From assembly GCA_037044905.1 (NCBI GenBank), contig JBAOKB010000144.1, positions 248,001-312,000 on the forward strand: a stretch of DNA of 64,000 bases, read 5' to 3'. Made by a program: the position numbers and the translations under genes. The stretch is from Hortaea werneckii (Eukaryota > Ascomycota > Dothideomycetes > Mycosphaerellales > Teratosphaeriaceae). Under the pieces are notes generated by a model. That model saw nothing but the letters and a program-made list of their open reading frames with translations. It searched no databases and was not told the origin of the DNA. Shown piece by piece: positions 34,301 through 45,774 of this stretch (position 1 is its first letter; each line of letters starts with the position of its first letter).

Positions 34301-37300
34301 GATGCTGTTGCAGAAGCCTGGTCAGTACCAGCGACCCGCGACTGAGTGATCGCAGGGACAGGGATGACGGCAGTCGTCGAGGCGTCGGTGGACGTGGAAA
34401 GGCTTGTGCCATTCGCAGTTTCACCTTCAGCCTGGGTCGATGATGTCGGACTGGGACTGGCAGAGCGAGTCTGTAGGAGGCTGGACATGGGAGATTCACC
34501 ACTGGTAGTGCCGTTGTTGATGGCCGTCTCCGTTGGTTCTTGAGCGGTTGGAAGGATACCAGTAGGAAGAACGTTCGTTGCGCTTGTTAGCTCGGACAGA
34601 GGCAAGCTGAGCCCATCTGATCCGCTCGTCGAAGACAACGCACCAGTTGCTGAAGCGCTCTGCGACGGTAGCGTGAAGCTTGATGTTTCGGCACTCTCTG
34701 AAGCGGAGCTTATGTAGCCAGTGCTTTCGATGACGGTGGAAAGGCCCACAAGAATCGGGGCTGTTGAAGATGTAGAGGCTGAAGTTGCTGCAACAGAGGA
34801 ATTGGCCGAATCACTACTGGCAGTAGGAGCTACTTCGCTCGCAGGGGCCGTACCAGAAGAGACCTCAGACCCAAGAGAGCGGCTAGGAACAGGACGCTGC
34901 GGGTTTGAGCCAGAGTTGGATGGTGAGGTCGCTTCCGAGGAAGAGCTGGAACTGGTCGGGAGCACCACAGGTGCGGACACCCCGCCAGTAGAGCCTACCA
35001 CACTGGACAGGGAAGTACTGGCACTCTCAGCAGAAGCAGTAGTGGTCTGCTCAGCTGGAGAGCTCGATGGCGATGAAGTTGGCTGAACGATCACAGAGGG
35101 AATGCCCCCAGTCGACGCAGGTGATTCAACAGAGGCCCCAGACGTTGTAAATGATTCAACGCCATAAGTCGGAGGCACAACACTCAAGGGGAGGCTTCCG
35201 TTGGTTCCAGTTGCATCCGAGCTTCCCGTGGCGCTTCCAGCCTCGGCCGTGGAAGTGGCCACGTTTGAGCTAGGTTCGCTGTAGGTTGGCTGCAAGACAG
35301 TTGATGGGAAGTCTCCGGTGGAAGCACCATTGGCAGGGCTGGATGCGGACTGAGTCTGTGCCGAGGAGCTAGACGTGGACGAAGGTTGCACAATGCTCGA
35401 GGGAATGCCACCAGAATACCCTACGCGATCGGCCGTGCTTGAACTTTCAACGCTGGTGGCGCTTTCGCCCGAAGTCGAAACCGGCGCACTTCCAATGGAG
35501 ATGCTGGTGGTGGAAGGGCCATCGCTGATGGTTGGCTGAATGACGGTCGATGGCAGGTACCCCGTAGTACCAACGTCTGTCGGTTGCGAAGAGCTCTCAG
35601 CAGCTAATGTGCTCTCCCTAGAAGTCGGCTGAATGATGGTCGGCGGTAAGTACCCAGTAGAACCAACATCTATGGGGCGCGATGAGCTTTCTGTAGCGAG
35701 TCCGCCCTCTGCGTCAGTCGCCTGGATGGCGGTGGACGAAGCTTCGCTGGTGGGAGCAACAAACGGCGCTGCGGACAGGCCAGTTGTGCTCTCTTGGCTA
35801 GAAGTAAAGCTACCGTCGCTGTACGTGGGCTGAACGATGCTGGACGGCAGCCCACCAGTAGAGCCATCGTACTGCTCGACACTCGACGAAGTAGACTCGA
35901 TCGAGCTAGATTTGCTTTGACTCGTAGAAGTTGGCTGTACAACGACGGGAGGGATGCCACCGGTGGAACCAACATCTTCGGACAGGCTGGCAACCGTGGT
36001 CTGGCTCGTAGCGGAGCTACTCTCGCTGTAGGTCGGCTGTAGGACGCTAGTTGGCATGGCCCCAGTTGGGGCGACGTACTCAGAGCTGGAGCTTGAAACC
36101 TGCGAAGAGCTGCTGGGAATCACCTCGCTTGTGCTGCTGATGCTAGACCGGGCATGTCAAGTGGGACGTACTCAGAGCTGGAGCTTGAAACCTGTGAAGA
36201 GCTGCTGGGAGTCGCCTCACTGGTGCTGCTGGACCTGGAAGTGGGCAGGACGATGCTTGAGGGCATGCCACCGGTAGAGCTGCGGTACGGAAGCGTTGGT
36301 CGGCCATATGGGTAGTCGCCATCTCGTGTGCTCGTTGAGGAACTGGTGATCACAGAGGACGACGTGGACTCAGTCGAGCTACTGGAGGAACTCGTGGTAA
36401 CTGGCGTGGATGAGCTCGATGAGTACGCCGTAGGGTAGGCACTCGTCGTGTTGGCAGGGATACTGAAGCTTGTTGGCGATGAAGAGGTGAATGGCTCTTC
36501 AGGAGTCTCTACGCTGTACGCCGAGAAGACAGGTGCAGCTTCAGATGATGACGAGCTAACATCACCTGTCTCCGCGTCGTAATAGCTCGAGGTGCTCGGT
36601 GCAGCGCTGCTGGAAACATCTTCGTACGTAGTGGTTTGAGAGGCACTCGACGAGACGTAGACACTGCTTGAGCTTGAAGCAGGGGACGAGTAAGAGCTAG
36701 AATAGGTGCTGCTCGATGGCGTAGAGTAGTCGGCAACAGTCTCCACGACATCGCTCACGCTTGACAAAGAGCTCGAAGCCGCGCCACTGCTGCTTGGTGT
36801 TTCATAGCTGCTGCTTGTCGAGGACGTGGTGGGCGCAAACGACGAAGAGTACACTTCGTTACTGCTGCTCGGTGCCTCGTAGCTGCTCGATGAGTATGAA
36901 GTTGGTGCAACGTACGACGAGGAGCTGTACACTTCGCTAGTGCTGCTCGGAGTTGCGTAGCTGCTCGACGAGTCTGACGTGGGCGCGTAAGACGTGGTGG
37001 AACTGTACAATTCACTGCTGCTGCTGCTGCTCGGAGCTGCATAGCTACTAGACGAATAGTACGCAGTTGGCGCATAGAACGACGAAGAGCTGTACGGAAC
37101 ACTGCTGCTGCTCGGCTCTTCATAGCTGCTCGAAGAGGCCACGAACGAAGAAGAGCTTGGCTCGCTGAATGGCGCACTCGTCGAAGATGTCAAGGGTGCA
37201 ACGCTGGAAGCACTGGCGGGAGACGACGTCTCGGTGTACGTGATAGTATACGTCGCAATATTTGTAAAGTCCGGTCCCTCGCTCGTCCGCGTCGTAGTCG

Positions 37301-37694
37301 TCGTGACGACAGTATTCTCTGTCTGGGGGAGGAAACCGTCAGAGAGCATGCTTTCGAGGAAAGACATCGGGTCCCTGAACCCTGACCCTTCAGATTCGAC
37401 GGCGTCAGATGTCGTGACAGGAGATGACTCGGCATTGTAAGCGTAAGGCTCCGAAGATGTCGCAGCGTCCGCGGTCGAGGTGTACTGCTCGGAAGTCGAC
37501 GCATAGGGACTGTCTGCCGCTGGGAAGGTCGTGGTGTTGGTGAACTGTCTCTTGACGTGTCGTGGGAAGTAGTATCTCGGTCGTTCTGATCCATCGTCGT
37601 GTCTCCGAGCGGGCGCAGCCTCCGCTTTGGTGTATGGTCCGCTAATCGACATGACCGCCAGCGCGGCGGCCCATGCCGTGGCAGCAGACTTCAT
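31332..37694 (-). CDS. msb2: Msb2 signalling mucin (surface sensor of the MAPK pathway)
   Basis: Type-I membrane mucin that senses surface or osmotic cues and acts through Cdc42 on the filamentation/invasion MAP kinase cascade. The signal peptide is at the start (MKSAATAWAAALAVMSISG) and a possible dibasic cleavage site HVKR lies near residue 49. A very long Ser/Thr-rich ectodomain follows: a Ser/Tyr-rich part, about 11 STGG-IP--IVQPTS modules (34940-36290), and about 9 GS-G-TVIPVP modules (32850-34385). A conserved globular domain precedes the membrane (PNAPKNATLVQIGFNYGLNYP to LMGMVNPTIPLLPG; 31800-32160). Then come the membrane segment VGIGVGAVAGAAVYAAAMVYIA, a basic stop-transfer RRYRKKR, and the diagnostic C terminus ISNPIMAENSLGWN. 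Five frame breaks: about 36150, 34233, 33890 and 33118 (missing) and 32490 (extra). Corrected length is about 2121 aa, long for the family. Confidence 0.93.
32850..34385 (-). repeat. Msb2 repeat family B: GS-G-TVIPVP modules
   Basis: About nine degenerate copies in the mucin ectodomain, for example TVSGSGGATVIPVPVTT, FTGSSGTTVIPVPLTS, STGSDGATAVPVPVTS and ITGSQGTSVVPIPAATS. Some copies lie beyond frame breaks. They are separated by Ser/Thr-rich spacers of unequal length. Confidence 0.75.
34940..36290 (-). repeat. Msb2 repeat family A: STGG-IP--IVQPTS modules
   Basis: Eleven degenerate copies with a mean spacing of about 130 bases (43 residues), for example VGSTGGIPPVVVQPTS, DGSTGGLPSSIVQPTY, VGSTGYLPPTIIQPTS, VGYSGGIPSSIVQPSS and GASTGDFPSTVLQPTY. 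Near 36065-36215 two adjacent units share a nearly identical stretch of about 40 bases (QVSSSSSEYV), suggesting a recent duplication. Confidence 0.8.
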
Positions 37695-40600
37695 TGTGTG
37701 TATTATTATGTGGCGAGAAAGGAATTGCGAGAAGTGGCAAAAAGTGCTGTTCAGGTTACTGCTCTTCCGCGAGCAGGTTGAACCTTGAGTGCACCGTTAA
37801 ATCAGTTGCAAGGGAGTGTGGTCGACAAAGAGTCGATAAACGAGTGATAGACGTGTTCAGTGAAGTCCAGTATAGCCTCGGCGTATGGCTCAGACCTAGG
37901 TCATGCTGGTCGTCCAGAAGTCGCCCAAAAAGGAGTGTCGGCAGTTGGATTCGCGTGTTAATGCTGTGGCAAGAAGCCAGAAGGTGGTGGCTAGAGAGTC
38001 GAAGGTCACCTTAACCTTCTGGAGATGGTGTAATTCGAACTGGCGAAGATTCCAATAGCCAAACAAAGAAGCCGATGTTTACAGCTTCGCAGCACACAAA
38101 GAAGCACGGCTTTGAGACCTTGAAGGTTATTTCTCCAATGCGCGAATTGCAGCCAATCGCGTGTTCTGGTCGCGCTTTGTGATCCGGCTAAGACCTGATT
38201 GTCTTCGCGTCTTTGCAATGGCTGTCTCAAAGATGTCCCTGCCGATATCGGTTTCGTTCGAAAGCTCCAGCAAGCCTCTGTAATTCTGGCGGAGCAGAGG
38301 CGAGAAATTACAAGGCCGTAAATGCGAAAGATTGAAAGGGTTGGTCAAGCGAGTGTGGTGTCCCTCAGGGACGTGCGAGGAAAGGGGGCGTTTCGGTCGG
38401 CGTGTTGAAGGCTCAGTGGTCGTCGACGGCACGGTGGACTGAAGCACTGCGGGAAGGTCTCCTGCAGTACGGCCGGTCGAGTTGAGGCCGCCTTGGGTAG
38501 GTCGTCGGGTGGTGTCGAGGGAGCGTGTTGAAGGGAAGACGTCTTGCGACCGGCTGCCGGCGAAGGGGAGCGTGAGCGGTCGATGGCGCCTTGGCCCGAC
38601 AGACACTAGTGCTCACTAGCGCCTGTTTAATTTTCCGCATCCAATAGCGACGGCAGTATACTGCGCAAGGCGCGAAAAATAGATCCGCCCCGGTGCTACT
38701 GCTGGACTATCGCATACATAATAAGCAGAGGTACACAGTACATAGCAGTAGTTGCATTGGGATACGAGCATGCTCTCGTTGATTGCGCTCAAGCACTTGG
38801 AGCGGTCTTGAGAGCTGCACTACCCGCTCCATCTCCCTTCTCCGTCGGTCATGACGACTTCTCGCGGACCAACCCGCAAACTGGCCTTCAAATTCGAGAC
38901 CTGTCGATCAACATGGATCTCGCTGGCCCGCGTTTCGGATGGCATCGCCCCATTTTTCTGCTGCAAGGTACAAGATCACAGCCTGAACGCTGCTTCTCGC
39001 GACGACTCTCTGCGCTGTAGTCATTGATATGGCCTCTCCCTCTGCAACTTCTTGATATACATCGCCGCGTGTGAAAGATGCATTGTGTAGTGTACCGCAC
39101 ACGCATGTTTCCATCTTCCAGGCGCGATGCCAAGCGAGGCGGTCATACGATGAAAGCTGGAGAGCCCTTCCTAACCTTAAATGACAGGGTCACCGGTGTG
39201 GAGACAGTTTGAAACGTTCTACAGGCCGCAGCGGCGCAGCCGGTCCTCTTCCTGTCGCATCTTGCCATAGAAGTTGTGGTAGGTTTGCATGGCCCCAGTC
39301 CTTCATCATCGTAGCCTTTTAGTCCTCCCAACAAGCATTTAGGGTCACATGTAAACAGAGGGCGACTCTGTGTTTCCCGGAAACAAATCACGTCTGCTGC
39401 ACCATTGTGGACGCGTCAGCCTCAGCCGAGATAATACGAATTCCGTCAATGCAGGCTGCAGGGCGTTCATGCAGCCACACTCTCCGTTATCGACGAACGG
39501 GATTTGTATCCATTGTATTTCCTGAGATCGGCCGGGAGCTCGATGTTAAACGTGTGCATCTGGACGGAAACAATGGGAACGCATTGCCTTGTACATCCTT
39601 CTTGCCATGTGGCGTTTATTCATGCGTTGGTGATCTCATATGGGTTTGAACACGGCATGATTGACGCGTTGGCAGTCTTCCGTTCATTACCGTAGGCAGA
39701 CTGCAACAACCGTTCCAAATTGAATATTCTTTTGCGCGTAGAGCATTTTCCCTCGTTTGCTAGATGTCACGAGCATGCAAATGGCAAGGCCTGGAAATTT
39801 GCATTACATCCTGCCACTTATTAGCACCTCGGTCACTCAGGCAAACGATGTACAGTACCACGCTCAGGGGTGAAATTGTTCACCTCCCAAGTCACCGGTC
39901 CCGAAATTAAGTGACAGAGGACTATTGATTTTAACTTCTTTTATACCGGCAGTGGCAATAGCAGTAATTTGGACCAGGCCATCGGGTTCGGGATTTCCCG
40001 GGCTAGGGTTGCTCAGGGTTGGTCCACCAGCCGAAGTATACCTAGGTAGTCTTCCATACCGTGACAACGGGGACAATCACAAATAAACATGAAGAGTTTG
40101 CTGGTCACAACAAGATTGCTGCGGCTCACCTTGGTGTAAATCGTAGCATTGCAGGGTTGAAGCCATCGAGACTCGATCCTAGCAAGACTTGGTGATGTTC
40201 AACGTGCAACAAAAGTTCTCTACCGTTTGTACGGTTGTGAGTCAACCGATGCAACGTTTTCGACCCAAGTCTTTGGATTAGTCAACGCGGCCGTTCCACA
40301 TGAACATGAGCAGGAGACGCTGCTTGCAGACCAGTCGCTAGTCGAGAAACACTTGTCGATTAATAGAGACCACCTCGTTCGTCTTAAGAACATTATCTGT
40401 ACTCGTTCTTGAGGTATGGAGTGTGGAAACGTCCTGGTAGTTTGATCAAAGAAATACCAACGGTGTCGTGAACTTTGTCTATATGTAGTAAGGACCATTT
40501 GACCACCGCTCGAGGCGAGATCCGTTGCGTGAAGAATCGTCTTTCCCGGTGTTTCCCTCTTTGCCCGGGAAGATTACTTCGAGATAGAACCAACCGAAAA

Positions 40601-40866
40601 TGCCTTTGAAATCAATAGAATATCCTGGCCAGAAACAAGCAAAAATGCACCGGTCCTCAGATCCAGGAGGTCAGGCGGTCTGACTGGTATGTGGTGGTCA
40701 GGTCAGTGTAGAAGGGTGCCTCGCCTGCTGTAAGAATGGCATTTCACGGCACGCATGGGTACTCGGTAACACACTAGTGTCATGGCAAATATGAAAACAC
40801 CGTAGCAGAGAAGGAATACTCGATAATGTACTTCGGGGACGACAAAGGGTCCTGCCAAATGTCAAG
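37695..40866. other. Gene-poor region upstream of msb2
   Basis: 3.2 kb with no recognised gene. The nearest part is probably msb2 promoter and 5' UTR. A minus-strand frame at 38127-38606 (159 codons, Arg/Pro/Thr-rich) is open but has no known motif. ACCTAGGT occurs at 37894-37901 and the full TACCTAGGTA at 40039-40048. Confidence 0.55.
40039..40048. repeat. TACCTAGGTA palindrome, copy 3
   Basis: The same perfect palindrome as at 24186 and 24864, again in a gene-free stretch. Confidence 0.7.
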
Positions 40867-43800
40867 TCAAGAGGGTATCGTTACAGAAGTAGTCACACCC
40901 GTGCCATTATCCCAGCATGGGCAAGTATGCACCCAGCGTATTGGTTGCTTCAGCTTGGAGCCATTTCGTTCACTCCTCGGGCTCATCTTTATAACAATCA
41001 CATCATCCTGCTCATCTTCGCCATGTGTTTCGTCCGGATCTTCCACAGGGTCAACAGCAACCCTCCTAGCCCCACCACCCTCCTTCTTAACCTCGACAAT
41101 CTCCACTGCCCTACCCCTTGCCGGCCTCACTTCCTCCGCCAAAACCACGGTCTCAATGCCCGCCGGCACCCTCTCATCCTCTGGGCCCCACGGAAGGGAA
41201 TCCACATCAATCTCGCGATTCAGGAGCGACTTGAGGATGACCTCGGCACCCGCTTTACTCATTACCTGGTTAGCCTCCTTGCATCGCTCCGAGCAACAAC
41301 ACTCCAAACAGCCCTCATGACAATGACACGCCTCGACCCTTTCACAAGCCTGGTTCAGCAACAGATCGATGAATTCGAAAGCCTTGGCCGCGATCCCAGA
41401 GCCATGCTGCCCGCCCTTGGCATCGTAGAACGTCAGGCGTGCCGGGCGCTTGCGCGAGGTCTCCTTCTTGGCGAACTCCTTGATAGCGACTTTACACTCC
41501 GTCTTCACGTCACCCGGCATGGAGATCACGAAGTTAGGCATGAGGCTCAGGATGGCGTGCTCCGCTGCGTGAATTGCACCCGCCACGTTCAAGCGGCGGC
41601 TGTTCAGGATCTGGATAGCGGATTTAGGCACGTCGAGCCACATGCCCTTGGAGAAGATGATGATAGGCGGGTTGTCGACCTGCACGGCGTCCAGGATGCG
41701 ACGCTTCTTGTCGACCTTGAAGAAGCCGAAGACGTTCTGGAGGACTTTGATGGAGCCGAAGAAAGCTCGACTCAGGCTCCCTGGTATGCGTCGGATCATC
41801 TCCGTCTCGACAGGATCGATGTCTGTGAAGTCACGCTGCTGCGTTGTCCAGTCAACCTTGACGTATTCGACCTTTGCAATCATGCGGTCGGTGCACATTT
41901 CTTTGACGAGGTAAGTGCGACCTTGGTGGAGGAATATGCCTCCTTCGTAGATGGTGAAAAAGGCTCGACTTGCCTCCAGCTCTTCTAGAACGACATTTCC
42001 GTGCCCGGGTGTGGTGTCGATGATGGCGAAGTGACTCTCTTCAGTGTCACGAATAGCGACCGTCCGGGAAGGATGGGCAGAAAACGTTCGTCGGTGTGGT
42101 AAAAGCCCAGGTCATCCTTCCTCAACCTCTCTTCACAGATTTCGGAGAGCTGCTTGCCAAAGTATTTGTCGTCCTCGTCCGGACGATGGGCATCTCGTGC
42201 GCTGCGCATTGTATGTGACCCTCCAAAACCAGCATGTTGGTAAGGTCTACCTGCAACTCGCAGTTTGGCTTCGTGAAGATTTCGTCCGGGTTCTGCATAA
42301 AGTACTGGTCGGTTGGGAAACAATCACCTATGAGGACAGACAGACTGTCTTTATTTCCTCCGCCCTGCTCTGCCAGACTGTTGGCGCAAATTTGCAATCG
42401 TGTATGGAAAGCCAACCGTGACCACTGCATCCAAGCTTCCGATGTCCACACCTAGCTCGAGGGCATTGGTGCCAATGATACCCACGAGCTTACCGTCAAA
42501 CATTTCCTTCTCGACCTTCCTTCGATCTTGTGCAGTGTACCCACCTCTGTACGCCATTACCCTGTTCATCACCTCATCTCTCTCCAACGAGTGCAACTCA
42601 GCTTTGACAGCAGTAGTCAGAACCTCGCATTGTTTCCTCACCCTGCAGAATGCAATGACCCTGACGCCTCTCAAGAATGAGCTGACAAAACAGCCGCGCT
42701 GTCTCCGCGAACGTATCTCCTCGTCCACTCGTGGGATCTCCTGGATCTTAAACGGCGTGTTCCAGCAAAGAAACTCCTTTCTTCCGCTCGGACTCCCATC
42801 AAAGTCACGAGGGTGACATCTTCTTCCAGGCCAAACAGCGTCCGCATGTGCTCCTCAGGATTCGCGACCGTCGCAGAACACGATATGAACTTGACCTTCC
42901 TGTTGCCTACTGCAGCGCAAATACGACGCAGGCGTCGCATGATGAGTGCCACATGCGCACCGAACAGCCCATTGTAGACATGGAGCTCATCCATGACAAC
43001 ATATCGCAAATTCTGGAGGAACGAGCGCCATGCTTCTTCTTGCGGAAGGATGGTGAGGTGTAACATGTCCGGGTTCGTGAAGATGATCCGCGCCTCATCA
43101 CGGATGGTGTTACGCTCGGACATGGGAGTGTCACCATCAAATGTCTCACACATAACTTGTTCTAAGCCGGGAAGGTAGGAGAGCAGATCCTTTAGGGAGC
43201 GTCGCTGATCTTGCGCGAGCGCTTTAGTCGGGAAGATATACATGGCTCGAGTCTGCGGTTCGGACTCTAGCTGGTGAAGGACAGGAATTTGGTAGATTAA
43301 AGATTTGCCAGATGAGGTGGATGTGCTGACGATGACGTTTTGGCCCTCGTGCAGTGCGTTGATGGCTTCTGTCTGGTGGCTGTACAGGCTTTCTATGTTG
43401 CGGGTGTTGTATAGAGCGTTGACCAGATCTTGAGACAAGGGAAAGGAGAGAGATCCGTAGACGGCTTCTTGAGGATCGAAAACGCGATGGCCATCTGGAA
43501 CGATTTGTTCAGTGTACCACTCTGAAGACTTGAGCTCTTGGATGATCTCTGGGATGCTTTTGCGTTCGCTGGGTATAACTTTTGGCAGGGAATCCGAGGC
43601 CTCAGGAGCAGGGGTATTGCCTCTGCTTTCCGTGGGAAGAGGAACATAAGACTTATGCTCTTCTTCTAGCCTTGCCACTGGATCGCAATTTTGCTCGGCA
43701 CAGTCGTTAAGCCAAGCGTTGACTGCCGATGTGAACTTTGTATTGCGTTTCTCGATCAGCTTCATCATTTGCTTCTGACTGTAGACTGGCATCTTCAGCT

Positions 43801-44500
43801 CTTCCTCTCTCAGCTTGCGAAATGCTTTCATGGGCTCCCCTGTCTTGGGGTGCTGCACCTGGCGTTTCAGATCACCGTCAATGAATTCAAACAGCAGCAC
43901 CTCGTTGTGTTCGCCCTTGCCTTGAGCGTGGCGTGTATTGCGATCCTCCATTGGATTGGCAGGGAACATATCATCTACCCGCTTCTTCCTTGCCGCAGAT
44001 CCTCCTCGCCCATCAGCGCCACCTGTAGCAACTCCTCGTCGACATATTGGAATTGATGGCCTGAGGTACAAGACGCTTAACTTTGGCGACATCTTCTATT
44101 TCTAGCTTGCGTTTGATGTTGGCTTCAACGGCGCTCTTGATTGTGTCCAGTGTGGTCGCGAGGTGCTTGCGGGTGCAGCAGAAGGTGTACACCAGATTCA
44201 GCGCCTTGTGGAGTTGCCCAAGCTTCGTGAAAGCATCGGGCCAGGGTATAGACGTCTCGACGACGTTTGACGAGGAGCGACGTTGGAGTGAAGGCCGGTC
44301 GGCGTTTTTCTGGGCGTTCGTCGAGGCTTCTTGCCGCCATCGTGTTGCTTTGTTGGGACGGTGGTGGTGCTTCCACTCGCCTGCTCTGTTGGTTCTGCCT
44401 GTTCCGGCGCTGCGCCATCTTCGTCTGCGTCTGGCTGTCTCTTGCGCTTGCGATTGTGCACGACCTTGTTGGAGACGGTCGCCGCTTGAAGTTTGACCAT
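40867..44500 (-). CDS. hrq1: RecQ4-like DNA helicase Hrq1
   Basis: 3'-5' helicase with a role in interstrand crosslink repair and genome stability. Start MVKLQAATVSNKVV at 44500. A basic N terminus is followed by a conserved helical region (PWPDAFTKLGQLHKALNLVYTF). Helicase motifs: STSTSSGKSLIYQIP (I), FPTKALAQDQ (Ia), VMDELHVYNG (II), SCSATVANP (III), IIGTNALELGVDIG (V) and RQQSGRAGRR (VI). The C-terminal DUF1998-type domain has the Cys cluster CHCHEGCLECCCSERC. Nine frame breaks are inferred: missing bases near 44307, 44050, 43988, 42810, 42728, 42190 and 42072, and extra bases near 42672 and 42352. The corrected coding length divides by three (1212 aa, normal for the family), and motifs are preserved on both sides of every break. 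With nine breaks, loss of function cannot be excluded. Confidence 0.9.
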
Positions 44501-45085
44501 TCCTTGCCTTAATCCTATCCGCGTCGCCCAAGCTACTTATTGCTCGTGGGAGGTTTCGCTCTGCTAGGAGTTCACCGCATGGTCTCCCTGTCTACCAAAC
44601 TGGTGCTAGATCCACTCTAACCAAGTACATGTATTGTGGTTTAGGTCGCATACAATCCCACGGATTGCTTCTCGTCCAAGCGAAGAGTGACGCCATCGAC
44701 GAAACGCGCGCCGCACCTTCCACGCGCGCGATCACGTGAGTAATTAAAAGCCGCAGCCGCTCCATCTCCAGGAAATCCCTCATCTTATTAATAACTTTTT
44801 TTCCACGGCGCATCCACATAGAGACATCCCAGGTATCAATTTATCGTCCATCAAGAAAACTGAAGGCCTCTATCGACCGTATTGATTGGCGTGGAAAACT
44901 ACAGAAACCTTATTGCTGGAATTCATCTGTCCGAAGGCAGTATAGAAGCTAATAAGAGGACTGGCATCTCTTCAACATCCGTATATCGCCTTCAGACCTC
45001 GTGGGACAATATCTACTTTCTTTGCTTAACCCGGGAGATAACATCCGGTTGCGCGTAGTGCGCTCCTTACCAACAAGTCGCCACC
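44501..45085. promoter_or_regulatory. Shared upstream region of divergent hrq1 and orphan gene
   Basis: 585 bases between two start codons pointing away from each other. No gene or recognised operator; the stretch is relatively A/T-rich. Confidence 0.5.
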
Positions 45086-45774
45086 ATGTCTCGCTTTTAC
45101 TCCTCCAGCACCGACCAGACAAGCAGGCACGACCCAGGCCAGCTTGTCATTTTCTTCGACAACCGACACTGCGGCCCTTTGAATGTAGAAGACGACAAGA
45201 TGAGCAGATTTCAGCATGCCTGGCTATCCGGATTGACACGCATGGGCTGGCCAAGCTGGTGGCAAACCCCAGATCTGGAAGTGGGCAAGGTCAGGTTGGT
45301 TTTCTACACTGTAAGTGAAACATCTCCTTCCGCGACCCATCTTTTTATCAAGGGGAATCCGACAAAAGACAGCCATCTCTTACCCCTGCCAGAAGTTGCT
45401 GACAGACCGGTTTCCCACAGCACGCTGGCGCAGAAGGCCACCGAGACTATCCGCTCCACCTCGCCTACGCTGTGCTCGAAATGTTCAATTCGCTCACCGA
45501 CGAGGGTTTCCGGCCTTTCGTGCTCGGCTGGAGCGGCGAGAACCCCTTCCCGATGATCGGAGGCTCAGAGCCGCCCGATGCTCCCAAGAAGGCTCTTATG
45601 CCGCAGGTGAAGAGAACAGCCGCACCTGCCTACAGCGGCCACCGATGCGGCCCTTCAAACAGCACGCCGCACGAGAGAATTATGGCGATTATTGCCAGAG
45701 AGGAGGAGCGAGAAGCGAAGAAGCGCGCGGAAGAAGTGCAGATTGCGGAGAAGGCGGGAGAGATTTCTGTATAA
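45086..45774 (+). CDS. Conserved-looking protein of unknown function
   Basis: Start at 45086 in a strong context (CCACC before ATG). Exon 1 is 45086-45310, intron 45311-45420, exon 2 45421-45774; 192 aa, frame intact. It reads as a compact globular protein (LVIFFDNRHCGPLNVEDD, AWLSGLTRMGWPSWWQTPD, LHLAYAVLEMFNSLTDEGF, FVLGWSGENPFPMIGG) followed by a charged helical tail (ERIMAIIAREEEREAKKRAEEV). No signal peptide or membrane segment. Trp-rich blocks and a correctly spliced frame support a real gene. I do not recognise the family. Confidence 0.75.

Noticed and set aside
38127..38606. A 159-codon minus-strand frame upstream of msb2
   Set aside because: Arg/Pro/Thr-rich without known motif and in the likely msb2 promoter; probably chance.
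40927..41988. A 353-codon plus-strand frame opposite hrq1
   Set aside because: Antisense shadow of the conserved C-terminal helicase region; no family features.
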